Part shown: positions 7,353 to 17,186 of the stretch, piece after piece
Position numbering within the stretch: position 1 is the stretch's first letter
Layout of the letters: each line of letters opens with the position of its first letter
Assembly: GCA_048266425.1 (NCBI GenBank)
Contig: JBLWZN010000010.1
Location: forward strand, 1-64,000
Length of the DNA stretch: 64,000 nt
Source of the DNA: Cerina sp048266425
Lineage (GTDB): Bacteria; Bacteroidota; Bacteroidia; Flavobacteriales; Flavobacteriaceae
Direction: 5' to 3'
Translations under genes and position numbers: made by a program
The notes under the pieces: generated by a model
Database searches by the model: none
What the model saw: only the letters and a program-made list of their open reading frames with translations
Told to the model about the DNA's origin: nothing

Positions 7353-9092
7353 TTAGTTTGTTATCAGCTCTTCAACATTATCAACTACTAATAATTTAGT
7401 ATTTACCTGCTTTTCGGTAAGCTTAAAAACCTTGATGTCCATGGTCTGGGTAGGTTTTCCGTAGTTAAAATAGGTGGTGACCTTTAAGTATGTAGGGTCC
7501 ATGGTTTGGTTCCCAAAATAATTGATATTTACCTTCCACTCCCCTGTCAAGGTATTATCCAAAAAGAATTGCTTGCTCGTATCGCCCTGCCCCTTTTGAC
7601 TTGATATAACTTCTTCATTGTCACCTTCACCTCTATTGCTCCAACCATCATAATTATCCCTAGGATTTACGAACTGAAGTTCAAATTCGGCCTGGCTGTT
7701 GTTCCACTCAAAAACCAGCCTAGTATTTTGATTTTCCAACTCTTCCTCGCTCGACTTGGCAATTCCATCAATGGATAGTTCATTCCCTCTTAATCGGAGA
7801 ATGTTGTTGGATTCTGTAATCATTATTTGATCCGCTTCAAAAGAACCAAAAAGAATCGTATCCAATTGTTGAACTCCCCTTGCATATTTGGCATAAATAC
7901 CCAAGGCTTTTTGGTAGTTGCCCGATTCCGAACAAGCCTTGCCCAAATCTAGATGTGACTGGCCATCCCTTGATCTTAGTTTTAAAACCTGGAGATATAA
8001 TCGGTAAGCGTTGTCCCATTCTCCTTTTTGCTCCCAAGTAAATGCCAAGGCCTTGAGGAGGTTAACATCTTTAGGGTGTTTTTCTTCTGCCATTTTCAAA
8101 ATAGTATCGGATTCTTGGAAGTCTCCCCACTTTTTTTCGAAATAATTTGATGTTTCCAGATAGTAATAGGGCGTAATACCAACGTTTTCACGCTCTAGGT
8201 TATCGAAGATTTCTTTAGCGTTGCGTTCAGATGTGGCATCGTTGAAAGCTGCCATATACCCGGGAACTTTCGGTGCAAATACCTTCGTTGCGTTAAGCTC
8301 GGTTTTGATACTATCCCGTAAGGCGGAAATATCGTATGTTCTTTCTACACCGAGATCGTCTATACGGGTCTGTTCCTTTGTATTGATTATTATGACCCCA
8401 CCTGTACCTTGCGGACCATATCTAATAAAAGTGCCATTTCTTGTTAGAAAAGCGACACGATCAATATCTTCAACCGAAAGAAAGGTCGGAGGGGTAACAT
8501 ATATAAATCCATCCACATCAAAAATTGCAGTGATATCATCTCTCGAACTATAGCTTGGTAGATAAAATTTGTCTCTAGTTGCATTTATTTTCATTCTCGG
8601 GTATAATAATTGTAACGAAGCTAAAAAATCGACACCCCTTAAATTACTTCCATCAAATATCATTATAGAATAGGAAGAATGATCCTCATTTAGAATCCCC
8701 CAGTTTGTTTTTATCAAACTTTTGTTGGTAGGATAGTCGGCCAATAAGTCTTTCTGGGTTTTGTGCCTATTCTTTTTAACGACTACTTCATTCAGTTCTT
8801 CCACCTTGGAAGATAATGGTATGCTTAAAAAGGAAGATTTTTCGGTAAGTGTTATCTCGACAGTTTGCAAGCCAACATAAGAAATTACCAGTATTTCTCC
8901 CTTTTTAGCTACGATATGGAACACACCTTTATCGTTTGTTTTGACTCCATTGGAGGTGCCCTTTACCAGAATGTTGGCATCGGGTACCGGTTCGTCTAAA
9001 TAAGTAACCAAACCACTTATGCTTTTCACTTGCTGGGCAATCCCTTGAATGAAAAAGAATAAGAATACTATTGAAAATAAAGGTATTTTCAT
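7353..9092 (-). CDS. secreted CarboxypepD_reg-like / plug-like / TPR / DUF2135-like protein
   Basis: A 579-residue exported protein. After a hydrophobic signal (PLFSIVFLFFFIQGIAQ) comes a carboxypeptidase D regulatory-like beta-sandwich (about residues 24-105; GLVTYLDEPVPDANILVKG), a TonB-plug-like section (about 125-245; a GGVIIINTKE strand resembles plug domains), TPR-type helices (about 320-420; KEEWDNAYRLYLQVLKLR-like units), and a C-terminal beta domain with NPRDNYDGW that resembles DUF2135/YfaP. There is no 22-strand barrel, so it is not a transporter. I chose ATG at 9090-9092 because the alternative upstream start is TTG and adds a basic leader. Role unknown; probably periplasmic or outer-membrane associated. 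Confidence 0.8.
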   Translation of the reverse strand: MKIPLFSIVFLFFFIQGIAQQVKSISGLVTYLDEPVPDANILVKGTSNGVKTNDKGVFHIVAKKGEILVISYVGLQTVEITLTEKSSFLSIPLSSKVEELNEVVVKKNRHKTQKDLLADYPTNKSLIKTNWGILNEDHSSYSIMIFDGSNLRGVDFLASLQLLYPRMKINATRDKFYLPSYSSRDDITAIFDVDGFIYVTPPTFLSVEDIDRVAFLTRNGTFIRYGPQGTGGVIIINTKEQTRIDDLGVERTYDISALRDSIKTELNATKVFAPKVPGYMAAFNDATSERNAKEIFDNLERENVGITPYYYLETSNYFEKKWGDFQESDTILKMAEEKHPKDVNLLKALAFTWEQKGEWDNAYRLYLQVLKLRSRDGQSHLDLGKACSESGNYQKALGIYAKYARGVQQLDTILFGSFEADQIMITESNNILRLRGNELSIDGIAKSSEEELENQNTRLVFEWNNSQAEFELQFVNPRDNYDGWSNRGEGDNEEVISSQKGQGDTSKQFFLDNTLTGEWKVNINYFGNQTMDPTYLKVTTYFNYGKPTQTMDIKVFKLTEKQVNTKLLVVDNVEELITN

Positions 9093-9547
9093 TACTGCCG
9101 TTTTACTAAGCTTTTGGATCGCTAGTTTAGTTCTGTCACCCAATAACCAATCTAGAATATCCGTTTGTTCCTACAATTTAAGCAATCTTTTCTAGGGCAA
9201 AAAAAATTGATATAATGAATTCGCCTTATTCCGGTATCGGCATTTAATCAAACTCGTATTCCGAAAAAATCTCCTTAAATCCTTGACGTACAAAAATTTG
9301 GAACGGTTCACGTGATTGCTCAAAAAACTAGAACAACCAATAACCAGGGCAAATAAGCAATTGGCAAGGCAAATGGGATTCCTATCTATGAGAAATAAAA
9401 AGTTGCATCCTTCAATTTCATCACGCAATACAATTTTATTATACTGAATATTAGCTAGTTAGCGTGATTTGGCATATTTTGGCACGTGTTTTGTAATATT
9501 TCTATCGAACGCAAATAATTGCTTTCTCGAACTTAAAACCTAACGTC
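9093..9547. other. divergent intergenic region, 455 nt
   Basis: Between two divergent exported-protein genes. A 78-codon minus-strand frame (9192-9428) has no recognisable composition and I do not call it. The right end holds a direct repeat TTTGGCA / TTTGGCA at 9468-9474 and 9478-9484, ten bases apart, which may be a regulatory site for the gene at 9548. Nothing else stands out. Confidence 0.5.
9468..9484 (+). promoter_or_regulatory. tandem TTTGGCA repeat, possible operator
   Basis: TTTGGCA occurs twice with a 10-base period, about 64-80 nt before the ATG at 9548. A one-helical-turn spacing puts both copies on the same DNA face, as expected for a dimeric or cooperative binding protein. A sequence resembling the -7 consensus, TATTTTGG, overlaps the pair. 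Confidence 0.35.
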
Positions 9548-10831
9548 ATGAAAAATCTAGCACTTCTTTTTTTAACCCTTGTTTTTGGGATAACGAACGG
9601 CTCGGCGAATTCAATGGACAATTCCAATGCCATAACCCCTATGAACGGGTACGGCAATTCCTTTATTTTTGAGGAAAACGGAATTACCTTCTCCGTATAT
9701 CCCGATGGAGAGTTCGATTTTTATATAAACAATAGGGTCGGTGTAAACGCCAACGTCAATTTGGGAGCGGCCCAAATCACCTTTAATTCAGGTTATAATT
9801 ATGATCCCTATGTGCAGTATGATGATTACGGTGCCGTATTGCAGGTGGAGAACGTCCCAATCTATTACGATTATTATGGAAGGGTGTCCAGAATAGGGGA
9901 TATAAATATTAGTTACAACAACGGTAGGGTTTATCGTGTTGGAGGTATGCACGTATACTATGACCCAAGGGGTTATTACAGTTATCATACCGGATTTATC
10001 AACGTATACAATAGGTATTATGTGTACCGACCCTATTACAACTATTTTGCAAGACCTGCCTATGGACATTGTATAGTTTACAATAGACCTTATAGGGCCT
10101 ATTACAACCCCATAAGATATACTTATTATAGACCTTACCATTACAATCACAGAAAGGTATATGCACAAGTCGGTCACACTTATAATTACAACAAACACTA
10201 TAACAATAGGTCTACCATTTATCGCAATGATAAAAGAGTGGTTGCCCATGATAATCAGGCAAGAAGAATCGACGTTGCGCGGAACACGAACAAATCCTAT
10301 AACGGGAAAAACCAGAGTACGAGGAGCAGTGCTACAGCACAAAAGAACAATAATCCCACTTATAGAAGCTCCGTCAGCAGTGCATCAAGGAATAATGTTT
10401 CCAGAAGTACAGCAAAAAAACAGGTAGGTAGTGCCCCAACAAGGAATGCCGGAACCAGAATGGTATCCAGGAGCAATTCTACCTATAGCAAGCCACAGGG
10501 AAGCAACAATAGTCGGTCTACGGTCACCCGATCCAGAACTGAAAAAACAGTTACCGCTCGGCCCGTACAAAGTAGTTCCAGAAATAATGCAGTTGCGGAT
10601 AGGGGTTACGGCAGCAGGACAGCAAGCAAATCCCCTTCGGCAAGTTCAAGGGCCCGCGCCAATACCAATAGCAATACTCAAAGTAGGTCGGTAGGCAAAC
10701 CCTATAAGGCAAGTTCAAAGAATTATAATGTCGCAAGTAGGTCCGCTACCAAGAGGTCGGTTGACAAATCCCATTCTGTAAGTGCCAGGGATGACAATGG
10801 GAATAATCAATCGTCAGCAAGGAGAAGATAA
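9548..10831 (+). CDS. secreted Tyr/Asn-rich then Ser/Arg-rich protein of unknown function
   Basis: A 427-residue protein with a cleavable signal peptide (MKNLALLFLTLVFGITNGSA). The N-terminal part (about 40-170) is a beta-rich repeat-like region dense in Tyr, Asn and Gly, with recurring units such as YYDYYGRVSRIG, YNNGRVYRVGG and YYDPRGYY. From about residue 170 it turns into a His/Tyr/Arg segment and then a long disordered Ser/Arg/Thr/Asn/Lys tail that is very basic. I recall Flavobacteria homologues with a similar N-terminal region and variable tails, all uncharacterised. A strong terminator follows. Function may be cell-surface or matrix related, but this is speculation. Confidence 0.8.
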   Translation: MKNLALLFLTLVFGITNGSANSMDNSNAITPMNGYGNSFIFEENGITFSVYPDGEFDFYINNRVGVNANVNLGAAQITFNSGYNYDPYVQYDDYGAVLQVENVPIYYDYYGRVSRIGDINISYNNGRVYRVGGMHVYYDPRGYYSYHTGFINVYNRYYVYRPYYNYFARPAYGHCIVYNRPYRAYYNPIRYTYYRPYHYNHRKVYAQVGHTYNYNKHYNNRSTIYRNDKRVVAHDNQARRIDVARNTNKSYNGKNQSTRSSATAQKNNNPTYRSSVSSASRNNVSRSTAKKQVGSAPTRNAGTRMVSRSNSTYSKPQGSNNSRSTVTRSRTEKTVTARPVQSSSRNNAVADRGYGSRTASKSPSASSRARANTNSNTQSRSVGKPYKASSKNYNVASRSATKRSVDKSHSVSARDDNGNNQSSARRR

Positions 10832-10860
10832 TTAGTTTTTTTGGTTGGTTGGTAGTTTTA

Positions 10861-10896
10861 CCCCCGTAGTGGATCCGTCCATTGCGGGGGTTTTTT
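10861..10896 (+). terminator. rho-independent terminator
   Basis: CCCCCG pairs with CGGGGG, with an inner TGGA/TCCA stem, followed directly by TTTTTT. It lies 29 nt after the stop of the secreted-protein gene. Confidence 0.85.
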
Positions 10897-10972
10897 ATGG
10901 GTTCAACAGAGCGCCCCAAATTTTTCTTCAACCATGAACTACAGAAGGCTTAGCCTTGTGTAATTCTATCGA

Positions 10973-11851
10973 TCAATACTCACAAGTCGAATTATCGGCC
11001 TTGACATAATAGGATTTATAATTTTTAGCCTTCTTGTCCATACATCCACAAAGATTCAGGAGTTCTATGGACTTAAAGTCAATTGGGGCAGTCTCGGCTT
11101 GAATGGATATGTAACCTTCCTTGATAGGTGCCCCTTCCCTATAGGCAGATTCTTTATATCCGCTAATGGCTCCACCACCTATCGTCGGTTTCCGATATTC
11201 CATGACCACCTTGTTCTCCAATATATGTTGGATCAGGGAATCTCCCAATACCAAGGCTTCCACCTCTACCCATTGATCCCCAGGATAGGTTTTTGAAGTT
11301 GAGTTGACACAGTGTGGCTTAAACAAGGAGTCGTTTAAAATTACATTGGTCCCGGGCGTACAGAGGTTAGCGTTGGTACGTTTATGAACCCCATCGCCGC
11401 CTAGCAACTGCAGTTCCAGTGAAATAGGAAAATCTTGATCCAGTCCGATAGTAGAAGGTTCTTGACAATGAAGCATCAGGCCATTGTTTCGGATCGCCCA
11501 ACCGGGGCCACCGGTCTGTTGTTCCCCGACAAAACGATATTTTGCCCTCAATTTGTAATGGGAAAATTTATCCTTGTAATAGAGATGTCCGAAATCTTCG
11601 TTAAACGTATCGATTGCGGCATATCGTACACTGAGCAAACTATCTTTGACCCTAAATCGGTTCTTATAATTTACACCGAGCTCGGAACCCTTAAATTTCG
11701 GGGTCCAGTTGTCGATATTGGACCCGTCAAAAAGAGAAATCCATTCTTCCTTGTTTGGATCTATTGCGGATTGTTTACATCCACTAAAGACAATTGCCAA
11801 CATTAAAAACAAATAGATGGCCGGAAGTTTTGGAAGTCGATAATTATTCAT
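10973..11851 (-). CDS. DUF1080 (3-keto-disaccharide hydrolase family) lipoprotein
   Basis: A 292-residue lipoprotein with an N-terminal hydrophobic segment ending in FSGC, then a DUF1080 concanavalin-like domain: EEWISLFDGSNIDNWTPK at the start, SHYKLRAKYRF, a GGPGWAIRNNGLMLH core and GYISIQAETAPIDFKSIELL at the end. DUF1080 members are linked to cleavage of 3-keto-glycosides and are common in polysaccharide degraders. The last 25 residues, GCMDKKAKNYKSYYVKADNSTC, resemble the GCxDxxAxNYNPxAxxDDGSC tail motif of Bacteroidota surface proteins. An upstream ATG at 11875 would extend the leader by eight residues; the shorter start gives a normal lipoprotein signal. It follows the flippase gene on the same strand with a short gap (11852-11891). 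Confidence 0.87.
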   Translation of the reverse strand: MNNYRLPKLPAIYLFLMLAIVFSGCKQSAIDPNKEEWISLFDGSNIDNWTPKFKGSELGVNYKNRFRVKDSLLSVRYAAIDTFNEDFGHLYYKDKFSHYKLRAKYRFVGEQQTGGPGWAIRNNGLMLHCQEPSTIGLDQDFPISLELQLLGGDGVHKRTNANLCTPGTNVILNDSLFKPHCVNSTSKTYPGDQWVEVEALVLGDSLIQHILENKVVMEYRKPTIGGGAISGYKESAYREGAPIKEGYISIQAETAPIDFKSIELLNLCGCMDKKAKNYKSYYVKADNSTCEY

Positions 11852-11891
11852 GCTAATATTTATTTTGGGTTTCATTAAACAAGATAGTCAT

Positions 11892-13349
11892 TTATTTTGG
11901 CCTCAAAAATTGGTTCAATACTCCAAATACATCCTCCGATATTTTAAATCGATATAATATGGCAATATATATAACAATGACAAGCACGCTTTTGAGGGCA
12001 ATATTCGGAATGGGGTGAAAGGGAAAATTCAAATAATAAAAAATGGTCCCCAAAAGCAAGAGGAGTATTAGCACTTTAAACGTCTCCGAGGTAAACAGGA
12101 ACAACCCATATTTCCACTTCACAAAAGCCATTTTTATAGAATTGTAAATAAAAAACGCCATAAAACTGGCAATCGCGGCACCATCCAATCCATATTCGGG
12201 GATAAGCCACATATTAAAAAGTACCGTAATTACAGCTAGAAATACTCCCATTGCCAATACGGTCCGATAATAGTCGGAATTGTAGAGAATGGCGTTATTG
12301 TTTCCCAATAGGGCGTCATAAACCTTGGCCAATCCAATCAGGAATACTATGGTAAATCCGCCTCGATAATCTTCGGGCAACAATAAATAAAGCTCATCTA
12401 GATTTATTATAATCAGCATAAACAGTAATCCAGAAGTAATGAACAGGGTAAGCGAACTTTTTTGGTAGAGCTTTTGCAGCCTCACTAGGTCTGAACTATT
12501 CAACAATTCCGCAGTTATCGGATAGGTGATCTGATGCATTGACCTCGAGGGGACGGCAATGGTCATTGCTATATATGAGGCTACGCTGTAGTAGGCCACA
12601 TTTTCAATCTGAATATATTGGTTGATCATCACCTTGTCGATTTCCAAAAGTACAATGGCCGCAGATCCCCCAAGGATTATAAATGCACTATAGGACAGGA
12701 TTGTACGCGTATTTTTCGGAAAACTAAATCCCAGCTTGGGCATTTTAATGCCGAAGGCGTAAATTTTCATGATCAGGGTACGAAATAGGTAGAGCGCCAC
12801 CAGGAGTTTTAAAAATGTTTCCACCGAAATCACATCAAAATAAATCAGCAACAACAGGATGGTGACCCCTGCCCTGCCAAAGACTTCCTTCATGAAGTTG
12901 CCAAAAACCGATTTCATCTGAACCCTGGCCAAGGCATAGAAGACTTCAAAATAGGCCAAGGCCACCCCGACCCAAAAAATATACCATACGTAATCCTTTA
13001 CTATGGCGTTTTCCCTGGACAAAAAATTGCCAATAGCGTTGTTGGCAAAAAAGGAAAAGCACCCTATGGGAACAATAAGTGCAAGCGGCAAGAACAACAT
13101 TAACGTAAGAAAGCCGTCGGAGTCCTTTTTGTCTTGAAAACTGCTATAATACTTTACCAATGTATTTGGAACCCCAAAGGCAAGCACAGGCATCAGGATG
13201 GCCGAAGCTGAAAGAATCACCCCGACCAGCCCGTAGTACTCATCCGTTAAAAACCGGGTGTACAAAAAAAGTGTATTTACCGCACCTATGGCAAAACCCA
13301 AATAGGTGACGATCGTGTTGTTCAAGGACTGCTTTAGTACTATTCCCAT
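11892..13349 (-). CDS. polysaccharide flippase (Wzx/MATE-like)
   Basis: A 485-residue integral membrane protein with about 12-14 hydrophobic segments and the pattern of the oligosaccharide flippase (MVF/MATE) superfamily, for example the opening LKQSLNNTIVTYLGFAIGAVNTLF and the glycine/proline-broken helices. Such proteins move lipid-linked oligosaccharides across the inner membrane. Its start overlaps the end of the glycosyltransferase gene by 10 nt, so the two are translated together, which supports a shared role in envelope or exopolysaccharide assembly. The substrate cannot be read from sequence. Confidence 0.9.
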   Translation of the reverse strand: MGIVLKQSLNNTIVTYLGFAIGAVNTLFLYTRFLTDEYYGLVGVILSASAILMPVLAFGVPNTLVKYYSSFQDKKDSDGFLTLMLFLPLALIVPIGCFSFFANNAIGNFLSRENAIVKDYVWYIFWVGVALAYFEVFYALARVQMKSVFGNFMKEVFGRAGVTILLLLIYFDVISVETFLKLLVALYLFRTLIMKIYAFGIKMPKLGFSFPKNTRTILSYSAFIILGGSAAIVLLEIDKVMINQYIQIENVAYYSVASYIAMTIAVPSRSMHQITYPITAELLNSSDLVRLQKLYQKSSLTLFITSGLLFMLIIINLDELYLLLPEDYRGGFTIVFLIGLAKVYDALLGNNNAILYNSDYYRTVLAMGVFLAVITVLFNMWLIPEYGLDGAAIASFMAFFIYNSIKMAFVKWKYGLFLFTSETFKVLILLLLLGTIFYYLNFPFHPIPNIALKSVLVIVIYIAILYRFKISEDVFGVLNQFLRPK

Positions 13350-14620
13350 TGGATCTGTGATGCCAGTTTTCTGGTCAATTCCTTACGGCTATATTTTTCG
13401 ATGCCTATGGAGTCAACTCCCAATTTGCCAATTTTATATTCGGCAAACCATTCCAAAAGTAATTGTTTTAATCGGGAATGTTCCGCATAGTCGTACGTCA
13501 TGCCCGATCGGGTCTCCTTAACCATATCGCTTACCTCCCACCCTTTGGGACCAATTCCTAAAATTGGTCTTCTTGCTGCCATATATTCGAACAATTTTCC
13601 GGGAATGATGCCTTTGGTTTCCTTGGAATCTATCTCGGCAAGAAGGAGGATTTGCGATTTTTGTTGAAACTTGATAGCGTCCTTATGGGATAGATATCCC
13701 TCCAACTTAATATAGGGTTCCAGGCCAAAACCTTTCAAGGTCTCCAAAACATCACTGCTTACCACACCGGCAAACTGAAGCTGTAACGCATTCTTAAAAT
13801 CCAAATTTTCAGATATCAATTCCGACAGCACCTTCCAAAGATTTTTGGGATTTCTACCGGTAAGCAGGGACCCTACATGGGAAATGGTGAACTTGTCATC
13901 CAACTTTTCATTATTTTCCGGCCTCATATCATACCCATTGGTGATCACATTTATTGGCTTGGAAGTTATATTTGCAAATTCATTTTTGGTGGTAGTACTT
14001 GTTACCAATATCCTATCGGCTGCATTTAGCACCATGTACTCCAAACTTTTGTGCTTCCTTTGGGAGGCCTCGGTAAGTTTTAATTTTTTGTGATAGCCGA
14101 TGGAGGTCCATGGATCGCGAAAATCTGCCAACCAATGTACCCCAGTTTTTTGTTTTAATCGATATCCGATAAGGTGGACACTATGGGGCGGTCCGGTTGT
14201 AATAATAGTCTTGATGTCTTCTTTACCTAATACTTCGGATAAAAACTGCACCGAAGGCTTTACCCAAAATTTACGGGCATCGGGGATAAATAAATTCCCG
14301 CGGATCCACAGCATGACCTTTTCTAGATACGACTGATTTTTAGTGTTGATAATACCCGAGCTAATCCGATCCGTTTTTTTACGGGATACCCATCCGGCAA
14401 ATCGATAGGGTTCAAAAATTGGACCTTTGTAGATTTTGACGTCGCTCGGAATTTCACTTATAAAACTCCTATCAACCAAGGGGTAATGCGGATTCTTAGG
14501 AACATAAAGCACGGGTTCCACTCCAAAGTCCCTCAGATATTTTACAAATTTCAACCACCGCTGTACCCCGGGACCCCCTGCAGGAGGCCAATAGTAGGTG
14601 ATGATAAGAACTTTTTTCAT
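13340..14620 (-). CDS. glycosyltransferase, GT4-like
   Basis: A 426-residue two-domain GT-B transferase. The N-terminal Rossmann domain begins KVLIITYYWPPAGGPGVQRWLKF, typical of family 4 enzymes that bind the acceptor, and the C-terminal donor domain shows GIIPGKLFEYMAARRPILGIGP with the conserved Glu of the E-x7-E region. No signal peptide. It is translationally coupled to the flippase. The DNA just upstream (14621-14718) contains a dispersed palindrome at 14695-14724. Donor sugar unknown. Confidence 0.9.
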   Translation of the reverse strand: MKKVLIITYYWPPAGGPGVQRWLKFVKYLRDFGVEPVLYVPKNPHYPLVDRSFISEIPSDVKIYKGPIFEPYRFAGWVSRKKTDRISSGIINTKNQSYLEKVMLWIRGNLFIPDARKFWVKPSVQFLSEVLGKEDIKTIITTGPPHSVHLIGYRLKQKTGVHWLADFRDPWTSIGYHKKLKLTEASQRKHKSLEYMVLNAADRILVTSTTTKNEFANITSKPINVITNGYDMRPENNEKLDDKFTISHVGSLLTGRNPKNLWKVLSELISENLDFKNALQLQFAGVVSSDVLETLKGFGLEPYIKLEGYLSHKDAIKFQQKSQILLLAEIDSKETKGIIPGKLFEYMAARRPILGIGPKGWEVSDMVKETRSGMTYDYAEHSRLKQLLLEWFAEYKIGKLGVDSIGIEKYSRKELTRKLASQIQWE

Positions 14621-14694
14621 CGATGAAGTCGAATAGGTTGAATTATTATGAAATTCGGGGTGCGATACAATTTACGATGGTCTCACTATACATT

Positions 14695-14724
14695 GGGGAG
14701 ACGCAAAGCATTGCGTATCTACAG
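14695..14724. repeat. dispersed palindromic repeat, copy 1
   Basis: GGAGACGCAA, AGCA, TTGCGTATCTAC: an imperfect inverted repeat whose two arms match those of the element at 38012-38040. It sits between yfhO-like and glycosyltransferase genes. I recall similar GAGACGCA/TGCGTCTC palindromes scattered in Bacteroidota and cyanobacteria. Confidence 0.6.
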
Positions 14725-17163
14725 CGAATTTAATTTTCCATCTTTACGCGATTTCCAAATTGAATATCCAATACCTCCCATAATAATTAGGATCAAAATA
14801 ATGGAACTGGCCAAGGTTATTTTGCTTCCTGTTTGTACCAGTTTAGGTTCAAACTTAAATTCTATGGTATGATTACCGGACGGAATGTCCATGGCACGCA
14901 GTACATAGTTGACTTCAAAATACGGCTTCTTTACCCCATCAAGATAGGCGTCCCATCCATCCGCATAATACATTTCCGAAAAAACGCCCACCCCGGGATT
15001 CGGGTTACTGGATTTATAGATAAGATGATTGGGCTCATAATGGGTCAGGACAATGGAAGCGGTGGAATCCTTCTGAAATTCAAAACGGTTAATATTCGGA
15101 AAGTTCTTAGTGTTTATTACCGCTTCGTTCTTAACATCCAAGCTGTCCAAGGCCTTAATTTCGGCATTGGCATTGGTTACGGGCAACAATCTATCTACAA
15201 ACCATGCATTGCCATTGGCGTATGGATTTAAAGCGGGGTATTGCTTTCCGTCCTTGTCTTGCTGAATAATGTATTTTACGTTGAGCATGCTCAGTACCCG
15301 AACATTGTTCCTATAAATATGAAAATCGAACAAATCCTGTATGCCGGCCGGTTTGGCCGCATGATACCCGCCTATGGATTTATGGAAGTAGGAAGTACGG
15401 GCGCCATTTAGTCCTTCTGTGGGATCATATACCCTATAGACCGTAGTATCCTTTTTAATTTGTTGATCTACCGCGGTCTCCTGGAACGGCTTGTCCATTT
15501 GCCTCATAGGCACAAAGTCCTCTTTATTTACGTAGCGTAGGTCTATCCCCACTAGATCGAACACGACCAAGGCCCCTAAGGCAATTAGCAAAAGATTATG
15601 CTTTATCCTTTCCTTTAAATAGGCCCAGATTGCCAATGCTGCCAAGAGCACGTATATTAAGGAGCGAAAAACATCATGGGTATAGACTGCTTCCCGATCC
15701 AGCTTTATCATCGTAACTACTTGATCGCCAAAATACTTTCGATAGGCTTCATCACTTTGACCCGTAAACGAAAACATTCCCTTAAAAACAAGAAGGGCAA
15801 CACACAATCCCGCTACAATTAATAAACTTGCTTTTAGGGCGTTTAATTTTTTCTTGTTTTCAACGGAAGGCTTAAGAACTTCCACTAATCCCAAAACGGC
15901 CATGACCGGGGCGCACAGCTCCAAAATAACCTGAATGGACGAGACAGCCCTAAATTTATCGTAAAGGGGAAAATAATCGATCATAAAATCGGTCAAAAGA
16001 CCAAAATTCTTTCCCCAAGAAAGCAAAAGTGAAAAAATGGTGCCGCCCAAAAGCCACCATTTGGCTTTTCCCTTTACCAGAAAAAGGCCCAATACAAACA
16101 AAAAGAAGATTATGGCCCCGATATAGGCCGGACCCGAAACCCCTGGCTGATCGCCCCAATACAACGGCAAGCCACTGGTAAATTCCAGTGCCTTTGAACG
16201 GGATAGGCCCTGTTCCGTAAGGTAAGTATAAGTCTTGGATTCCGTACCCAGATCCTCGCTATTGGACCCCCCAAAAAGCCTTGGCACCAGCAGGTTAAGC
16301 GATTCTACGGTCCCATAACTGTAATGCGTTATGTATTCCTTGCTTAGCCCATTTGTGTTTTCTTTTGGGGAACCATCCGGGTTGATGGTCAATTGTGATT
16401 TTCCGCGTGTACTCCAATCCGCATATTCCTTGGTGCCCATAAGACTGGTAGCATTGGCAGCAATACCTAGAACCACCGCCATAAGCAATATCCCAACGGA
16501 AATAAAGTAATGCTTTAATTTCCCTTTTCTTACAGCATCTACCAGGTAAGCGATTCCCAAAACCAGGACCAACAACATAAAGTAATATGTCATCTGGTAA
16601 TGGTTGGCCTGTACTTCCAATGCCATGGCCACCGCTGTAAGAACAAAGCCCCATAAATATTTTTTCCTGAAGACTAATATTATACCTCCCAAAAGGATAG
16701 GCATATAGCCCAAAGCATGGGCCTTGGCATTATGGCCCGCACCAAGGATAATTATCATATAGGTAGAGAACCCAAACGCCAAAGCACCGAGCAAGGCCAA
16801 TCTATAATCTACTTTTAAACAGCAAAGCAGAATATAAAATCCGATAAGATAAAGAAATAGGTAATCCGCCGGGCGCGGTAGAAATCGAATGAGATTATCT
16901 AATTTTTTGACATAGTTGTTTGGGTAATAAGCGCCCAACTGATAGGTTGGCATGCCTCCAAAGGCACCATCTGTCCAATATGGCTCTTCCCCGGTCCGTT
17001 GGCGAAAATCATTCTGCTCCTTGGCCATACCTGTAAATTGGACAATATCCGATTGAAATATAGCCTTTCCCTGGAGTATGGGATTAAAGTAGGCAACCGA
17101 GGCTGCCACAAAAATTACAAGAACAAAGAAATGTACAAATAAAGCCCTAACACTGTTCTTCAT
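14719..17163 (-). CDS. YfhO family membrane protein
   Basis: An 814-residue polytopic protein of the YfhO family. About 12-13 membrane helices cover residues 10-530, followed by a soluble C-terminal region with NHTIEFKFEP near the end and a last transmembrane helix (SIILILIIMGGIGYSI). YfhO proteins belong to the GT-C-like membrane glycosyltransferase group and are implicated in attaching sugars to lipid-linked or lipoteichoic acids in Firmicutes; the substrate in Flavobacteria is unknown. The block with the glycosyltransferase and flippase suggests envelope glycan work. A promoter element TATCTTTG lies 15 nt upstream of the ATG. It ends at 14719 just after the palindromic repeat begins (the repeat overlaps the stop region). 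Confidence 0.9.
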   Translation of the reverse strand: MKNSVRALFVHFFVLVIFVAASVAYFNPILQGKAIFQSDIVQFTGMAKEQNDFRQRTGEEPYWTDGAFGGMPTYQLGAYYPNNYVKKLDNLIRFLPRPADYLFLYLIGFYILLCCLKVDYRLALLGALAFGFSTYMIIILGAGHNAKAHALGYMPILLGGIILVFRKKYLWGFVLTAVAMALEVQANHYQMTYYFMLLVLVLGIAYLVDAVRKGKLKHYFISVGILLMAVVLGIAANATSLMGTKEYADWSTRGKSQLTINPDGSPKENTNGLSKEYITHYSYGTVESLNLLVPRLFGGSNSEDLGTESKTYTYLTEQGLSRSKALEFTSGLPLYWGDQPGVSGPAYIGAIIFFLFVLGLFLVKGKAKWWLLGGTIFSLLLSWGKNFGLLTDFMIDYFPLYDKFRAVSSIQVILELCAPVMAVLGLVEVLKPSVENKKKLNALKASLLIVAGLCVALLVFKGMFSFTGQSDEAYRKYFGDQVVTMIKLDREAVYTHDVFRSLIYVLLAALAIWAYLKERIKHNLLLIALGALVVFDLVGIDLRYVNKEDFVPMRQMDKPFQETAVDQQIKKDTTVYRVYDPTEGLNGARTSYFHKSIGGYHAAKPAGIQDLFDFHIYRNNVRVLSMLNVKYIIQQDKDGKQYPALNPYANGNAWFVDRLLPVTNANAEIKALDSLDVKNEAVINTKNFPNINRFEFQKDSTASIVLTHYEPNHLIYKSSNPNPGVGVFSEMYYADGWDAYLDGVKKPYFEVNYVLRAMDIPSGNHTIEFKFEPKLVQTGSKITLASSIILILIIMGGIGYSIWKSRKDGKLNSL

Positions 17164-17178
17164 AGGTTGGTTTTACGA

Positions 17179-17186
17179 CAAAGATA
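17179..17186 (-). promoter_or_regulatory. -7 promoter element (TATCTTTG) of the yfhO-like gene
   Basis: On the minus strand TATCTTTG lies 15 nt upstream of the ATG at 17163. A -33 TTG is not at a good distance. Confidence 0.5.

Noticed and set aside
9192..9428. 78-codon minus-strand frame upstream of the secreted-protein gene
   Set aside because: Composition is not protein-like, no start context, and it overlaps a likely regulatory region.
9788..10342. 184-codon minus-strand frame opposite the Tyr-rich gene
   Set aside because: Long Ile/Val-rich frame arises from the antisense of a Tyr/Asn-rich repeat; typical artefact.
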